Translations under genes and position numbers: made by a program | From: BOG-1363 sp043775355 | GTDB taxonomy: Bacteria; Planctomycetota; UBA11346 | Direction: 5' to 3' | DNA length: 46,279 nucleotides | Assembly (NCBI GenBank): GCA_043775355.1 | Contig: JAYVSL010000112.1 | Span: 1 to 46,279 of the forward strand | Shown here: piece by piece, positions 8,128 to 16,274 of the stretch | Layout of the letters: every line of letters starts with the position of its first letter | How positions within the stretch are numbered: position 1 is the first letter of the stretch | The notes under the pieces: model-generated | What the model was told of the DNA's origin: nothing | The model's input: the letters and a program-made list of their open reading frames with translations, nothing else | Databases searched by the model: none

Positions 8128-8277
8128 GAAGCGTCTGGAAAAAGCGAAATCTGACATGGAGAACCGGATGACCGGAGCATGAACGGATTCGAAGCCATCT
8201 CATCCACGCTGATTCTTGGCTTTTGGCTACTCCGGTTCTCCGATCCTCCATGTCATTCTTCAGTTTCCATACAGCTT
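8125..8277 (+). repeat. MITE-like repeat element, copy A
   Basis: About 150 bp that match 45677-45822 over most of their length. Both copies begin exactly at the TAA stop codon of the preceding gene with TAAGAAGC. The ends form imperfect inverted repeats: GTCTGGAAA...TGACATGGAG on the left, and CTCCATGTCATTCTTCAG...TTTCCATACAGCTT on the right. The interior carries GAATGAACGGATTC-like and ATCCACGCTG segments. No coding capacity is visible. The rest of the gap to 8354 shows no gene. Confidence 0.75.
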
Positions 8278-8354
8278 CTCAGACTGTCGCACGGGTGTGA
8301 GCAAATCTCGCATGAAGGCTTGCCGACTCCGAACAAGGGCCACCATCTGCCGCC

Positions 8355-9524
8355 GTGGACTACCTCGTCATTGCCCGAAAATATCGCCCGCAAACCTTTA
8401 GTGAGGTATCTGGCCAAGGAGTCGTCGGTCGCACGCTGGCGAATGCGATTCGCTCGAATCGCGTGGCCCATGCTTATTTGTTCACCGGCCCGCGTGGGGT
8501 TGGCAAGACCAGCATGGCGCGCATTTTGGCCAAGGCGTTGTGCTGCGAAAATGGTCCAACGGAAAAGCCCTGCGGAGTTTGTCAGCACTGCGTGATGATT
8601 ACGGATGGCAATCATCCTGACGTTGCCGAAATCGATGCGGCGCGTTTCAGTGGCGTCGATGCCATTCGCGAATTGTCCGATGGCGCGTCTTTTTCTCCGA
8701 CGCTAGCACGCAGTCGCATCTATATTCTCGACGAAGTGCACATGCTCAGCAATTCAGCATGGAATGCGCTGCTCAAATTATTGGAGGAACCACCGGCGCA
8801 CGTGCGCTTTATTTTCGCCACCACTGAAGTGGATAAAGTTTTGGCGACCGTGCTGTCGCGTTGCCAACGTTTCGATTTCCGCGCGATTGATCTGGATGAT
8901 ATCGTCGCGCGTTTGCGTGAGATCTGTACGACGGAAAAAATCACCCTTTCCGACGCAGTGTTATTCCGCATCGCCCGCGCCGCTGGCGGCGGCATGCGTG
9001 ATGCGCAGACCATGCTTGATCAGTTAATCGCGGTCAGTGATGGCACGGTCAACGAAGAAGACCTCAATTTACTGTTGGGTGCGGCGCGTGGCGAAGACCT
9101 CAATGAATTTTTAGGCGACCTGCTGAACGGCGATACAGCCAAAGCGCTCGCAGCTCTTGAACGCATTAGTGCTGGCGGCGTTTCGGCTTCGACTTTGCTC
9201 GGCCAATTGATTGATCAGGTTCGAGCTTTGTTGCTGATCCAAACCTGTGGCGTGAACTCGCCAGCGGTTCAGCGCCTGGGATTAACCACGGCTACGCTTG
9301 AGAGTCGCGCCGCTGCGGTAACGCCTGAAAAAGTTATGCGCATGGCGCAGATTTTAGTTTCCAGCCAACAAGCGCTGCGCCATGGCGTTGATCCACGTCT
9401 GCAATTGGAACTCGCTGCGGTGCGTATTGCACGCCTGGGCGAGGTGCTCGACATCGACGGATTACTGCGCCGCATTGAACGATTAGAACGCGCGCCAACG
9501 GGAACTGCCGTCCACCCCAGGTAG
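8355..9524 (+). CDS. dnaX: DNA polymerase III subunit gamma (N-terminal, short product of dnaX)
   Basis: A 389-residue AAA+ clamp-loader ATPase starting at GTG with MDYLVIARKYRPQTFSEV. The Walker A motif GPRGVGKTS is near residue 45, and a zinc module is formed by the cysteines of CCENGPTEKPCGVCQHC. Walker B is ILDEVHML, sensor 1 FIFATTE, followed by the arginine-finger motif LSRCQRF. Domains I-III are complete and the frame stops at TAG 9522-9524, directly after the domain III helices. This is where the short gamma form of dnaX usually ends. The tau-specific domains continue in the -1 frame (9479-10240), so the full gene is probably 8355-10240, coding a ~628-residue tau by a -1 shift. Confidence 0.88.
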   Translation: MDYLVIARKYRPQTFSEVSGQGVVGRTLANAIRSNRVAHAYLFTGPRGVGKTSMARILAKALCCENGPTEKPCGVCQHCVMITDGNHPDVAEIDAARFSGVDAIRELSDGASFSPTLARSRIYILDEVHMLSNSAWNALLKLLEEPPAHVRFIFATTEVDKVLATVLSRCQRFDFRAIDLDDIVARLREICTTEKITLSDAVLFRIARAAGGGMRDAQTMLDQLIAVSDGTVNEEDLNLLLGAARGEDLNEFLGDLLNGDTAKALAALERISAGGVSASTLLGQLIDQVRALLLIQTCGVNSPAVQRLGLTTATLESRAAAVTPEKVMRMAQILVSSQQALRHGVDPRLQLELAAVRIARLGEVLDIDGLLRRIERLERAPTGTAVHPR

Positions 9525-10240
9525 GGCCGGGACCGTCGGATGATCGACGGCCACCGGCCCTGCAAGTAATCACCGCTTCGAGCAATTCACCAGCGTCCGC
9601 TGGCCCGATCGTCGTCGTACCGTCGACTCGGCCAGAGTCGGTCGTCATCGCGCAGCAAGCAGCAGCGCCATTGCCCGCAGAAATTTTGCCAACAGCGCAG
9701 CCAGCAGCATGGCGTGCGTTGCCAACCTCAGCGCAAAAAATTATCAGCCGAGTCAGTGAACCGGCGCCAGTTTCAACTGCTCCCACGATGTCAGTCGCGA
9801 TCCCACAGCGAATCATCCCACAAACGTTATTGCCCGAGTTGCAACAGCGCTGGCCAGAAATTGCTCAGGCCGCGCTGCGCGATGGCCAACCGCTGTTGGC
9901 TGGCCCGCTCAGCGGTAGCCGTCCAGTGTCGCTGGCGGCGGGAACCTTAACCATCGAATGCCCTGCCGATTTTTGTGATCGCACGGATGCCGATCCGCTC
10001 TTGCTGCAAAGTTTAACCGGCCTAGTCGCCATGGTCTGTGGCCACCGCTTAGCCATCCGCGTGCGACCAGCGGCGGGGATGGATGGTGGCCGTTCAGCGC
10101 GCTACCAAGCCGCAGAGGCGCATCCGCTCATTCACGCCATCCGCAAACGTTTCGCTGCCGATATCATCACGCGCGAGCCGATTACTCGTGAAGAGTGGCT
10201 GCGTCGTTCCCAGCCCGGCGGAGCCGGAACCAAAGGTTGA
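9479..10240 (+). CDS. dnaX: DnaX tau-specific linker and C-terminal domain (-1 frame)
   Basis: The -1 frame relative to the dnaX start is open from 9479 to a TGA at 10238-10240. It has no good start codon of its own near its beginning. It encodes a Pro/Ala/Ser-rich linker (e.g. ASSNSPASAGPIVVVPST) and then a domain with LLPELQQRWPEIAQAALRD, VSLAAGTLTIECPADF and HRLAIRVRPA. This layout matches the C-terminal, polymerase-binding domain of the DnaX tau subunit. Joined by a -1 shift near 9515-9521, the whole protein would be about 628 residues, close to typical tau. A sequencing error or a natural inactivating frameshift are the alternatives; if real, the split mirrors the programmed gamma/tau arrangement of E. 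coli. Confidence 0.75.
   Translation, partial: TIRTRANGNCRPPQVGPGPSDDRRPPALQVITASSNSPASAGPIVVVPSTRPESVVIAQQAAAPLPAEILPTAQPAAWRALPTSAQKIISRVSEPAPVSTAPTMSVAIPQRIIPQTLLPELQQRWPEIAQAALRDGQPLLAGPLSGSRPVSLAAGTLTIECPADFCDRTDADPLLLQSLTGLVAMVCGHRLAIRVRPAAGMDGGRSARYQAAEAHPLIHAIRKRFAADIITREPITREEWLRRSQPGGAGTKG
9515..9560 (+). promoter_or_regulatory. Candidate -1 frameshift signal in dnaX: slip site plus stem-loop
   Basis: In the zero frame the end of the short product reads CAC CCC AGG TAG. The heptamer C CCC AGG (9515-9521) lets a proline tRNA on CCC re-pair after slipping back one base, with AGG and the stop codon next. A strong stem-loop follows. Outer arms 9524-9530 and 9554-9560 (GGGCCGG/CCGGCCC) enclose inner arms 9533-9538 and 9545-9550 (CCGTCG/CGACGG). 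The frames overlap only between 9479 and 9524, so any -1 shift must occur here. The site lacks the classical A-rich heptamer, and the 2-nt spacer is shorter than usual. Confidence 0.5.
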
Positions 10241-10260
10241 TGATCGTCTCCGCCGGGCTG
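10211..10260 (+). repeat. 12-bp inverted repeat spanning the dnaX stop codon
   Basis: CAGCCCGGCGGA at 10211-10222 is perfectly inverted at 10249-10260, with 26 bases between that include the TGA. No T-run follows, so it is not a typical terminator. A smaller hairpin-like GCAGGGCTTCGCCCCGC follows at about 10274-10290. The remaining intergenic sequence to 10459 shows no gene. Confidence 0.6.
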
Positions 10261-10459
10261 GATGCTGTTGTTGCAGGGCTTCGCCCCGCACCCCACGTAC
10301 TACAGGGCCACCAACCAAACAGCGACTCACCATATGTCGGTAAGCCCATTCCGGGAGTGTGATACCCATATTTCCTATCCCCTGCGAAGCGTCTGTTTCG
10401 CTGGACATGACGATGGCGACACGTGGCATCTCTTCTAGGATGTTCGGCCGATCCATTCC

Positions 10460-13264
10460 ATGAAGCCCGCTCCGATCAGTGTCGAAGGTCCATCGACCAA
10501 GAATGAAACCGACATCTTAGCGGTTCAGCGCTTACGCATGCCCAGTCAAATCGGGCCATACAAAATCCTCAAATTGATTGGTCGCGGCGGCATGGGTTCG
10601 GTCTATCGCGCCAAGGTCGTGGTGTCATGCCAGGTGCCAATTGGCCAAGAAGTCGCGCTCAAATTGTTACGCGATACCGACGAACAAGAACGCAAACGTT
10701 TCGCGCGTGAATCGGCCTATCTGCAAGCACTTCATCATCCCGGAATCGTACGCGTACTGGACAATGGTGAATACGACGGTCAGCCCTATCTAGTCATGCA
10801 ATTGGTGGAGGGCCATCACGCTGATGATTTATTGATTTCAGGTAAACCGGTTGAGCAAAATTATCTGGCCGACCTCGCCATCCAGGCGCTCGATGCACTG
10901 CATGTCGCACATCTTCACGGCATCCTGCACCGCGACATCAAACCTGGGAATATTATGATCTCCGAAGGCGGCCAGGTGAAACTGGTCGACTTCGGTTTAG
11001 CGCAATACATGAACGCGGCGGAGTCACACCTCACCGCTACTGGTGCCGTCGTGGGTACACCGGCTTACATGAGTCCCGAGCAAGCCTCTGGCCAGCGTGA
11101 AGTCATCTCTCGCCGCAGTGACGTCTACAGCATGGGCGCGTGTTTGTATGAATTACTTACCGGAAGACAGCCATTTTCAGCCGATAATTCCGTCGCTCTA
11201 TTGCGTTGCATTATTGAAGATCCTTTGGTCGCGCCATCGGTATACCGAAAAGACTTGGCGCATGATTTCGAAACCATTGTTCTGAAGTCGATGGCTAAAG
11301 ATTGGCGTGATCGTTATTCAACCGCCAATGAGATGGCCGCTGATCTTCGACGATTTCGTTTGGGTGTAAAAATACGGACGACACGGCCGAATTTCCTGCA
11401 ACCATTCTTACGTGCCGCTTGGCAACAACGTTCGTCGCTCGCGCTCATCGCTCTGATGCTCTTCATCGCTATCAGCACGGCGGCCTTGGTCGTACGCGCT
11501 GCGCTCAAACGAGCCACCGAAGAAGGTGCTGCCATCGCCGCTGCCAGTGTCGTCAGCGCCGCTTCGACCGACCAAAAAGCGGGGACAACACCCACCTTTT
11601 CCACTCGCATTAAGCCCCCTATTCCGCTCGATCCGTGGGTTGAAGTATTGCATCAAGATCTCGCCCTTGATGAACCGACGAGTTCCTTGCCGATGGCTAA
11701 GGCAGATGATGTGCTCGGTAAAGAACTACGCCGAACGGTTCTCCCTGCTGTTTCTGGACCAGTACGATTAAGTACAACCATTGAGCTGCTCGACAACGAC
11801 AGTGTGGTCGAGCTGATGATCAGTGATCAGAATATCGGCCTGGGATACCGCGCGCGAATCGTCGCCTCGAAAGACAATGATCGACTAGAGCTCTTACGTG
11901 AAAACAAAGTGGTGCGGAGTCGCGATCTCGATCATTTGGTTCGCGGACGACCAATGCGTCTGAGCATCGAGCGAGTCGATGACACCATCACCGCAATGCT
12001 CGACCGTCGTGCACCGCTGAAAATCCAAGATATCATTCCTATCGAGGGCCTGTTGTGTGACGGCGTACAAATCGCCTTTGTGCCAGGTCAGGCAAAAGTT
12101 TCACAGGTAAAACTTGAACGTCAGCGGACCACGCTGTTCGTCAGTCCGCTAGCGAAACCAGATAGTCTGCGCCAAAGTCGTTACTTCCTTCGTGCCATTG
12201 ATGAGTATCAGCGTTTTATCAATGATCATCCGAATGCGCCCGAAGTGCGCGACGCACAATTACGCATCGCGTTATGTCTTGAAGGTCTCGAAAACTATGA
12301 ACAGGCATTGGTAAAATTTGACGAAGTCGCCAGCGCATATCGCGATAATCGCAACTACGTTCTTACCGCGACTTTTCATGCCTGGTCCTGTGCCTTGCGA
12401 CTTGGCCGCATGCCAGCTGCCGAAGAATATTTTGAAGCCATTCGTTACGGCTTCGATTTGGCAACGCTGTTGCCAACCATTCCTGAAGCGACCATTAAAG
12501 AACTGGTCAGTGATTATCTTCGTCGCGCCAACCAACTGACGGACAGCGAACCAGAACGCGCTGCGCGTCTTTTCATCAGCGGCGCTGAAATCGCATCTTA
12601 CCTCAACCAACCTGAAGACGCCGCCGACGCACGAGGACGCGCGGGCAACATTTTACTCGCACGAGGTCAATTCGAACAAGCTGCCGAACACTTTCGCGAA
12701 ATCACCAACGACGATCGGCTTGATGAAGAACAACGCCGACCATATCTGCTTTATTTGGCACATGCCGAACGCCTCAGCTCGCCACCGACAAACGATCTTG
12801 ATAAACACGTTAAAGCGTCAGAGACCGCTTACCGCGCTATCATGGATAAAAAGTTTGTGCCCGTAGAGCAACGCCAATGGGCGCGACTGTGGCTCGGCGA
12901 TCTCCGATACTCTATTGGTGACCGTGATGGCGCGCTGACGATTTGGAGCAAGGGCGACGAGAATGAAACCCTGCCTGGGAAAATCATGTCTCAATTGTGC
13001 ACATCAAAACGCCCCCTCCCACTCAACGTCGGGCCGGCACATATTAGTGACGTGACGTATTTTAATGCGCGCTTAGCGCAAATGAATGAACGCTCCAAGG
13101 ATTACCGCATTCTGCTCGAACAAGTGATAAAAGAAGCTCCCTCACGCGATTGGCACATCAAACTGGCCAATCAACTGCTGGAGCAGTTGAACGCAGCACA
13201 ACCACCCGCGATACTGCCACCGGAAAATGATCTTCCTGTTATGCCAAATTTGTCGCAACCATAA
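10460..13264 (+). CDS. Membrane Ser/Thr protein kinase with TPR-like C-terminal half
   Basis: A 934-residue Hanks-type kinase. The glycine loop is GRGGMGSVYRAK (~41-52), the ATP-binding lysine sits in EVALKLL (Lys68), the catalytic loop is HRDIKPGN (157-164) with Asp159, the DFG motif is at 177-179, and the activation segment ends GTPAYMSPEQ. All key residues are present. After the kinase domain (to ~300) a single membrane segment, LALIALMLFIAISTAALVV, lies at about 326-346. The kinase is thus cytoplasmic and the C-terminal half extracytoplasmic. That half holds a beta-rich region and then helical repeats (RDAQLRIALCLEGLENYEQA, GRAGNILLARGQFEQAAEHF) resembling TPRs. Such kinases are plentiful in Planctomycetes and Myxobacteria. 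The substrate is unknown; the neighbours give no hint. Confidence 0.88.
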   Translation: MKPAPISVEGPSTKNETDILAVQRLRMPSQIGPYKILKLIGRGGMGSVYRAKVVVSCQVPIGQEVALKLLRDTDEQERKRFARESAYLQALHHPGIVRVLDNGEYDGQPYLVMQLVEGHHADDLLISGKPVEQNYLADLAIQALDALHVAHLHGILHRDIKPGNIMISEGGQVKLVDFGLAQYMNAAESHLTATGAVVGTPAYMSPEQASGQREVISRRSDVYSMGACLYELLTGRQPFSADNSVALLRCIIEDPLVAPSVYRKDLAHDFETIVLKSMAKDWRDRYSTANEMAADLRRFRLGVKIRTTRPNFLQPFLRAAWQQRSSLALIALMLFIAISTAALVVRAALKRATEEGAAIAAASVVSAASTDQKAGTTPTFSTRIKPPIPLDPWVEVLHQDLALDEPTSSLPMAKADDVLGKELRRTVLPAVSGPVRLSTTIELLDNDSVVELMISDQNIGLGYRARIVASKDNDRLELLRENKVVRSRDLDHLVRGRPMRLSIERVDDTITAMLDRRAPLKIQDIIPIEGLLCDGVQIAFVPGQAKVSQVKLERQRTTLFVSPLAKPDSLRQSRYFLRAIDEYQRFINDHPNAPEVRDAQLRIALCLEGLENYEQALVKFDEVASAYRDNRNYVLTATFHAWSCALRLGRMPAAEEYFEAIRYGFDLATLLPTIPEATIKELVSDYLRRANQLTDSEPERAARLFISGAEIASYLNQPEDAADARGRAGNILLARGQFEQAAEHFREITNDDRLDEEQRRPYLLYLAHAERLSSPPTNDLDKHVKASETAYRAIMDKKFVPVEQRQWARLWLGDLRYSIGDRDGALTIWSKGDENETLPGKIMSQLCTSKRPLPLNVGPAHISDVTYFNARLAQMNERSKDYRILLEQVIKEAPSRDWHIKLANQLLEQLNAAQPPAILPPENDLPVMPNLSQP

Positions 13265-13318
13265 ATTCAATAAATAGCTGAGCCTCAATGTACGAAAAGC
13301 CGCCACGAACATTTAGCA

Positions 13319-13352
13319 AAAAATAGCCAAAATAGCCAAAATAGCCAAAATA
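13319..13352. repeat. 10-bp tandem repeat between kinase and glpD
   Basis: The unit AAAATAGCCA is repeated about three times between the convergent kinase and glpD genes. It is A-rich and has no coding potential. Confidence 0.75.
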
Positions 13353-13355
13353 AAG

Positions 13356-14891
13356 TTAAACCTTGAGCTCTGCCAGCAAGGCCGCAACTCGCTGCGACAC
13401 TGCCAGCGGTTGATCTCCCAGAATCTTTAGCGGTATACGCCGTCGCAGAATATCGCTAACCGTACTGGCCATTTCTTCCTGCACGGCAATGGCCACCTCT
13501 GCCCAACAAAATGGATAGCGCAGATCGATACGCTGGCTTTCCTCCGGATGTGTTCGCAAGCGTTGCCACAATGGTTCGATTCGCCGACCATAACGCCGTA
13601 AAGACGCGGCTGCTGATTCCGCATCGAGTCCATGCTTCAGACCCAACGTCACCTGTTTCCGTGCCCACATCGGCCATGATTCGTGCGGCGCCCATGGCAA
13701 ACGGCGTTGAGCCGTTAACGATGGACCAACGACGCGCCCAAGGTGGCCTTCGACGACGTCAACCGTACGCGCAGCCTCAATCCGAGCCGAGGTTAATTTA
13801 CCGCCCACTGGTACTAACAATCCGGGAGCTGGCTGGGACAACGTCCATTCACGAGTGACGGCACCGACATTTTTTACGCTATTTCCTTGTAAGGTCCGCA
13901 CTCCGGCAAATGCGCCACGCACCGAATCCTTAGTCCAACTCAACCCAGGACAACGCTGACGCACAGCGGTCAGCAAATAATCTACATCGGATTCTTCCAC
14001 TCGAACGGCGTCAGGATCGCCGTGATAATCCGTGTCGGTGGTACCGACTAACGTCGCGCCGTACCATGGTATCAAAAAGAAAACCCGTCGATCACTCGGC
14101 GCGGTTAATAACACCGCCTGATTCGTCGCCAACGGCAACGGTGGCAACACCAGATGTACACCTTTACTCAAACGAATTGGACCAGGATCACATCCGGGAA
14201 TTTTTCGCGCCCAGGGACCTACCGCCGCCACCGTGCAGCGAGCGCGAATTTCTCCATGATCGCCAGCCAAGTCATCACGGAAACGAGCGCCGCACACTCG
14301 GCCATCAGATGAGCGGAGAAATTCAGCCACTGCGACATGATTCACCGCTTTCGCTCCGGCCTGCATAGCCCCGTCGACCAACTCCAACGTCAGTCGCGCA
14401 TCATCGGTTCCTGCGTCACTGTAAGCGAAACCACCGCGCATATCCGTGTTTTCTAACCACGGTGCCAAGTGGTGCAGTTCTTCACGTGCGAATGATCGAT
14501 GTCCTGGCACACCTGGTCGACTGCCAGCCAAGTGATCATACAGCGTCAAGCCGGCGAGCAGGCCAGCTCTGGGCACGCGGCTATCGCCAAAGACCGGCAA
14601 CAAAAATTGCAGCGGCCACACGCGATGTGGGCCAAGCCGTAATAAACGCGCACGTTCACGCAGGGCTTTTGACACCAAACCCAGATGACCGTGCTCCAGA
14701 TAGCGCAGTCCACCATGAATGAGTTTCGACGACGCCGATGACGTACCACTGCCCCAGTCGTCGCGCTCCACCAGCGCCACGGACAATCCACGCAGCGCCG
14801 CATCGTAGGCGATCCACGCGCCATAAATTCCGCCGCCTATCACTAACAGGTCGACCGTATCCTTGCTCAACTGCTTAGCATTTCGATACAT
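13356..14891 (-). CDS. glpD: Glycerol-3-phosphate dehydrogenase, FAD-dependent
   Basis: A 511-residue flavoprotein that oxidises glycerol 3-phosphate to dihydroxyacetone phosphate at the cytoplasmic membrane and passes electrons to quinones. The N-terminal FAD motif DLLVIGGGIYGAWIAYDAAL is followed by the family signature GSGTSSASSKLIHGGLRYLE. PAPGLLVPVGGKLTSARIEA near residue 365 is also typical of GlpD, and a C-terminal helical domain follows. The length is usual for the family. It starts one base after the stop of the upstream phosphodiesterase, in an operon with it and a thioesterase. Glycerophosphodiesters can thus be split to glycerol 3-phosphate and oxidised in two consecutive steps. 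Confidence 0.93.
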   Translation of the reverse strand: MYRNAKQLSKDTVDLLVIGGGIYGAWIAYDAALRGLSVALVERDDWGSGTSSASSKLIHGGLRYLEHGHLGLVSKALRERARLLRLGPHRVWPLQFLLPVFGDSRVPRAGLLAGLTLYDHLAGSRPGVPGHRSFAREELHHLAPWLENTDMRGGFAYSDAGTDDARLTLELVDGAMQAGAKAVNHVAVAEFLRSSDGRVCGARFRDDLAGDHGEIRARCTVAAVGPWARKIPGCDPGPIRLSKGVHLVLPPLPLATNQAVLLTAPSDRRVFFLIPWYGATLVGTTDTDYHGDPDAVRVEESDVDYLLTAVRQRCPGLSWTKDSVRGAFAGVRTLQGNSVKNVGAVTREWTLSQPAPGLLVPVGGKLTSARIEAARTVDVVEGHLGRVVGPSLTAQRRLPWAPHESWPMWARKQVTLGLKHGLDAESAAASLRRYGRRIEPLWQRLRTHPEESQRIDLRYPFCWAEVAIAVQEEMASTVSDILRRRIPLKILGDQPLAVSQRVAALLAELKV

Positions 14892-14892
14892 G

Positions 14893-15672
14893 TTAACCGC
14901 GCAAATGCCGCACGAACCACGCGGGACGATCGGTCAAAATCGCATCAACATTGAGCGCCAGTAGGCGCTTCGCTGCGAGCGCATCGTTGGCGCTCCAGGC
15001 AAACACCTGAACGCCGTGACCATGGCAGGTGTCGACCACTGCCTGAGTAAGAATCCGGCGATCAAAACATGCTGCAGACAAACCCGGCTGACGAACCAGC
15101 CATTGATCCACATCCCGCGGCAGGCGTTCGCAATTTCGCACACGCCTGAGCTTTGGCGCCATCCGTGATATTTTTTCCAACACGCCGCCGTCGAAACACA
15201 GCACGCACACGCGTCGCTCGGCTCGCTGTCTGGCAATCACCTCCACCACCGCTTGCAGCAAACGTCGATGGTAAGCGGTGCGTCCAGGGCCATTGGTCGC
15301 CTTCAGCTCAATGAATACCGTGATCTCACGACATTGAGTGAGCACGTGATCGAGCGTCGGCACTCGTTGACCAAAAAAACGCTGACTTTTCCAGGCTCCC
15401 ACGTCGACGGCTTGAATCTGCTCAGCCGTCATCTGACGCAAACTCTGCGTGCTGCCGTCAAAGCGTTGCAAGGTCGCATCATGACAAATCAGTGGAATGC
15501 CATCACGGCTCAGCCGCACATCGAGTTCAATGCCATCGACACCGGCAGCCAATGCCGCAGCAAATGCGCTTGTGGTATTTTCTGGGCAATCAAACGAATC
15601 ACCACGATGAGCCACCACCAGCGGCCGCGTTCTGGTAACTCCACTCTCACGAACCAAGCGTGCAGCGGTCAT
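14893..15672 (-). CDS. ugpQ: Glycerophosphodiester phosphodiesterase
   Basis: A 259-residue TIM-barrel phosphodiesterase that hydrolyses deacylated phospholipids to glycerol 3-phosphate and an alcohol. The N-terminal motif VVAHRGDSFDCPENT carries the catalytic His-Arg. DGIELDVRLSRDGIPLICHD supplies the metal-binding Glu and Asp and the second catalytic histidine. TVFIELKATNG and the ending VDAILTDRPAWFV also match the family. No signal peptide is seen, so the enzyme is probably cytoplasmic, like UgpQ. Its start overlaps the end of the thioesterase gene by 4 bases (ATGA), and glpD follows one base after its stop, which indicates tight translational coupling. Confidence 0.93.
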   Translation of the reverse strand: MTAARLVRESGVTRTRPLVVAHRGDSFDCPENTTSAFAAALAAGVDGIELDVRLSRDGIPLICHDATLQRFDGSTQSLRQMTAEQIQAVDVGAWKSQRFFGQRVPTLDHVLTQCREITVFIELKATNGPGRTAYHRRLLQAVVEVIARQRAERRVCVLCFDGGVLEKISRMAPKLRRVRNCERLPRDVDQWLVRQPGLSAACFDRRILTQAVVDTCHGHGVQVFAWSANDALAAKRLLALNVDAILTDRPAWFVRHLRG

Positions 15673-16073
15673 CGTAAATACGGCCCGAACGCTGAGCGAA
15701 ACGCTGGAATCAACGGCACTTTCGCGCTCGTCGCGGTATCAATGCAGACGTGAACCGTGCGGCCTTTGCCAACCTGCACGCCGTGCTGATTACTGAAACG
15801 ATAACCCATGATCATCGAGGTATTGCCGATTTTTTCTGCTACTACTTCCACGGTCAATTTATCTCCGACGTGAATCGGCGCCTGATAGTCGCACTCCGCA
15901 TGCACGATCACCAACATCGCTGGAACCGAGGTCCGCGTCGGCGGCAAAGGCAAACCGAGGTGCTCCAACATCGCCTGAAACGCATCGTGGCAAAACTTAA
16001 ACTGATTGGCAAAAAAAATGATCCCGTAGGCGTCCGTATGGTGAAGTTGAATCGTCAGCTGATAAGTGAACAT
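15669..16073 (-). CDS. Hotdog-fold acyl-CoA thioesterase (4HBT/YbgC-like)
   Basis: A 134-residue protein starting MFTYQLTIQLHHTDAYGII. The motif HHTDAYGIIFFANQF matches the catalytic D-x-x-G-x-x-(Y/F)-x-x-(Y/F) segment of 4-hydroxybenzoyl-CoA and 1,4-dihydroxy-2-naphthoyl-CoA thioesterases. The strand order (ECDYQAPIHVGDKLTVEV, SMIMGYRF) supports a single hotdog domain. The frame is open 30 codons further upstream, but that extension runs into a tandem repeat and lacks family similarity, so 16073 is chosen. It overlaps the phosphodiesterase start by 4 bases. The substrate cannot be told from sequence; a menaquinone-pathway role is possible but no men genes are nearby. Confidence 0.82.
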   Translation of the reverse strand: MFTYQLTIQLHHTDAYGIIFFANQFKFCHDAFQAMLEHLGLPLPPTRTSVPAMLVIVHAECDYQAPIHVGDKLTVEVVAEKIGNTSMIMGYRFSNQHGVQVGKGRTVHVCIDTATSAKVPLIPAFRSAFGPYLR

Positions 16074-16157
16074 GAGCCCCCCTGCTGGGCTGACTATACC
16101 GTGAAAGCTCGCTGCGTGCAGGTGCCGGTCACGCCGCGTCGCCACCGACTGCAAAAG

Positions 16158-16190
16158 GCGCATCAGCGCGCATCAGCGCGCATCAGCGGC
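16158..16190. repeat. 10-bp tandem repeat
   Basis: CATCAGCGCG occurs at 16161-16170 and 16171-16180, with a near-copy at 16181-16190, in the gap between the divergent thioesterase and YoaK-like genes. Confidence 0.8.
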
Positions 16191-16274
16191 CTGCTGCTTG
16201 AGCATAGCGGCCCGAACGAGATGTTGAACATTCGACGCGGCCCATTCGGCTCACGCCGCGCGAACGATCGCCCC

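Noticed and set aside
8355..10240. dnaX as a simple pseudogene
   Set aside because: Both parts are well conserved in sequence, the break is exactly at the gamma/tau boundary, and the shift is in the -1 direction, so a functional shift is at least as likely. An error cannot be excluded.
13319..16190. Short tandem repeats (10-bp units) as CRISPR arrays
   Set aside because: The units are only 10 bp, directly adjacent, with no spacers and no cas genes.
15750..16274. N-terminal extension of the YoaK-like protein to 15750
   Set aside because: The extension is antisense to the thioesterase gene and runs through a tandem repeat; the family begins near the ATG at 16275.
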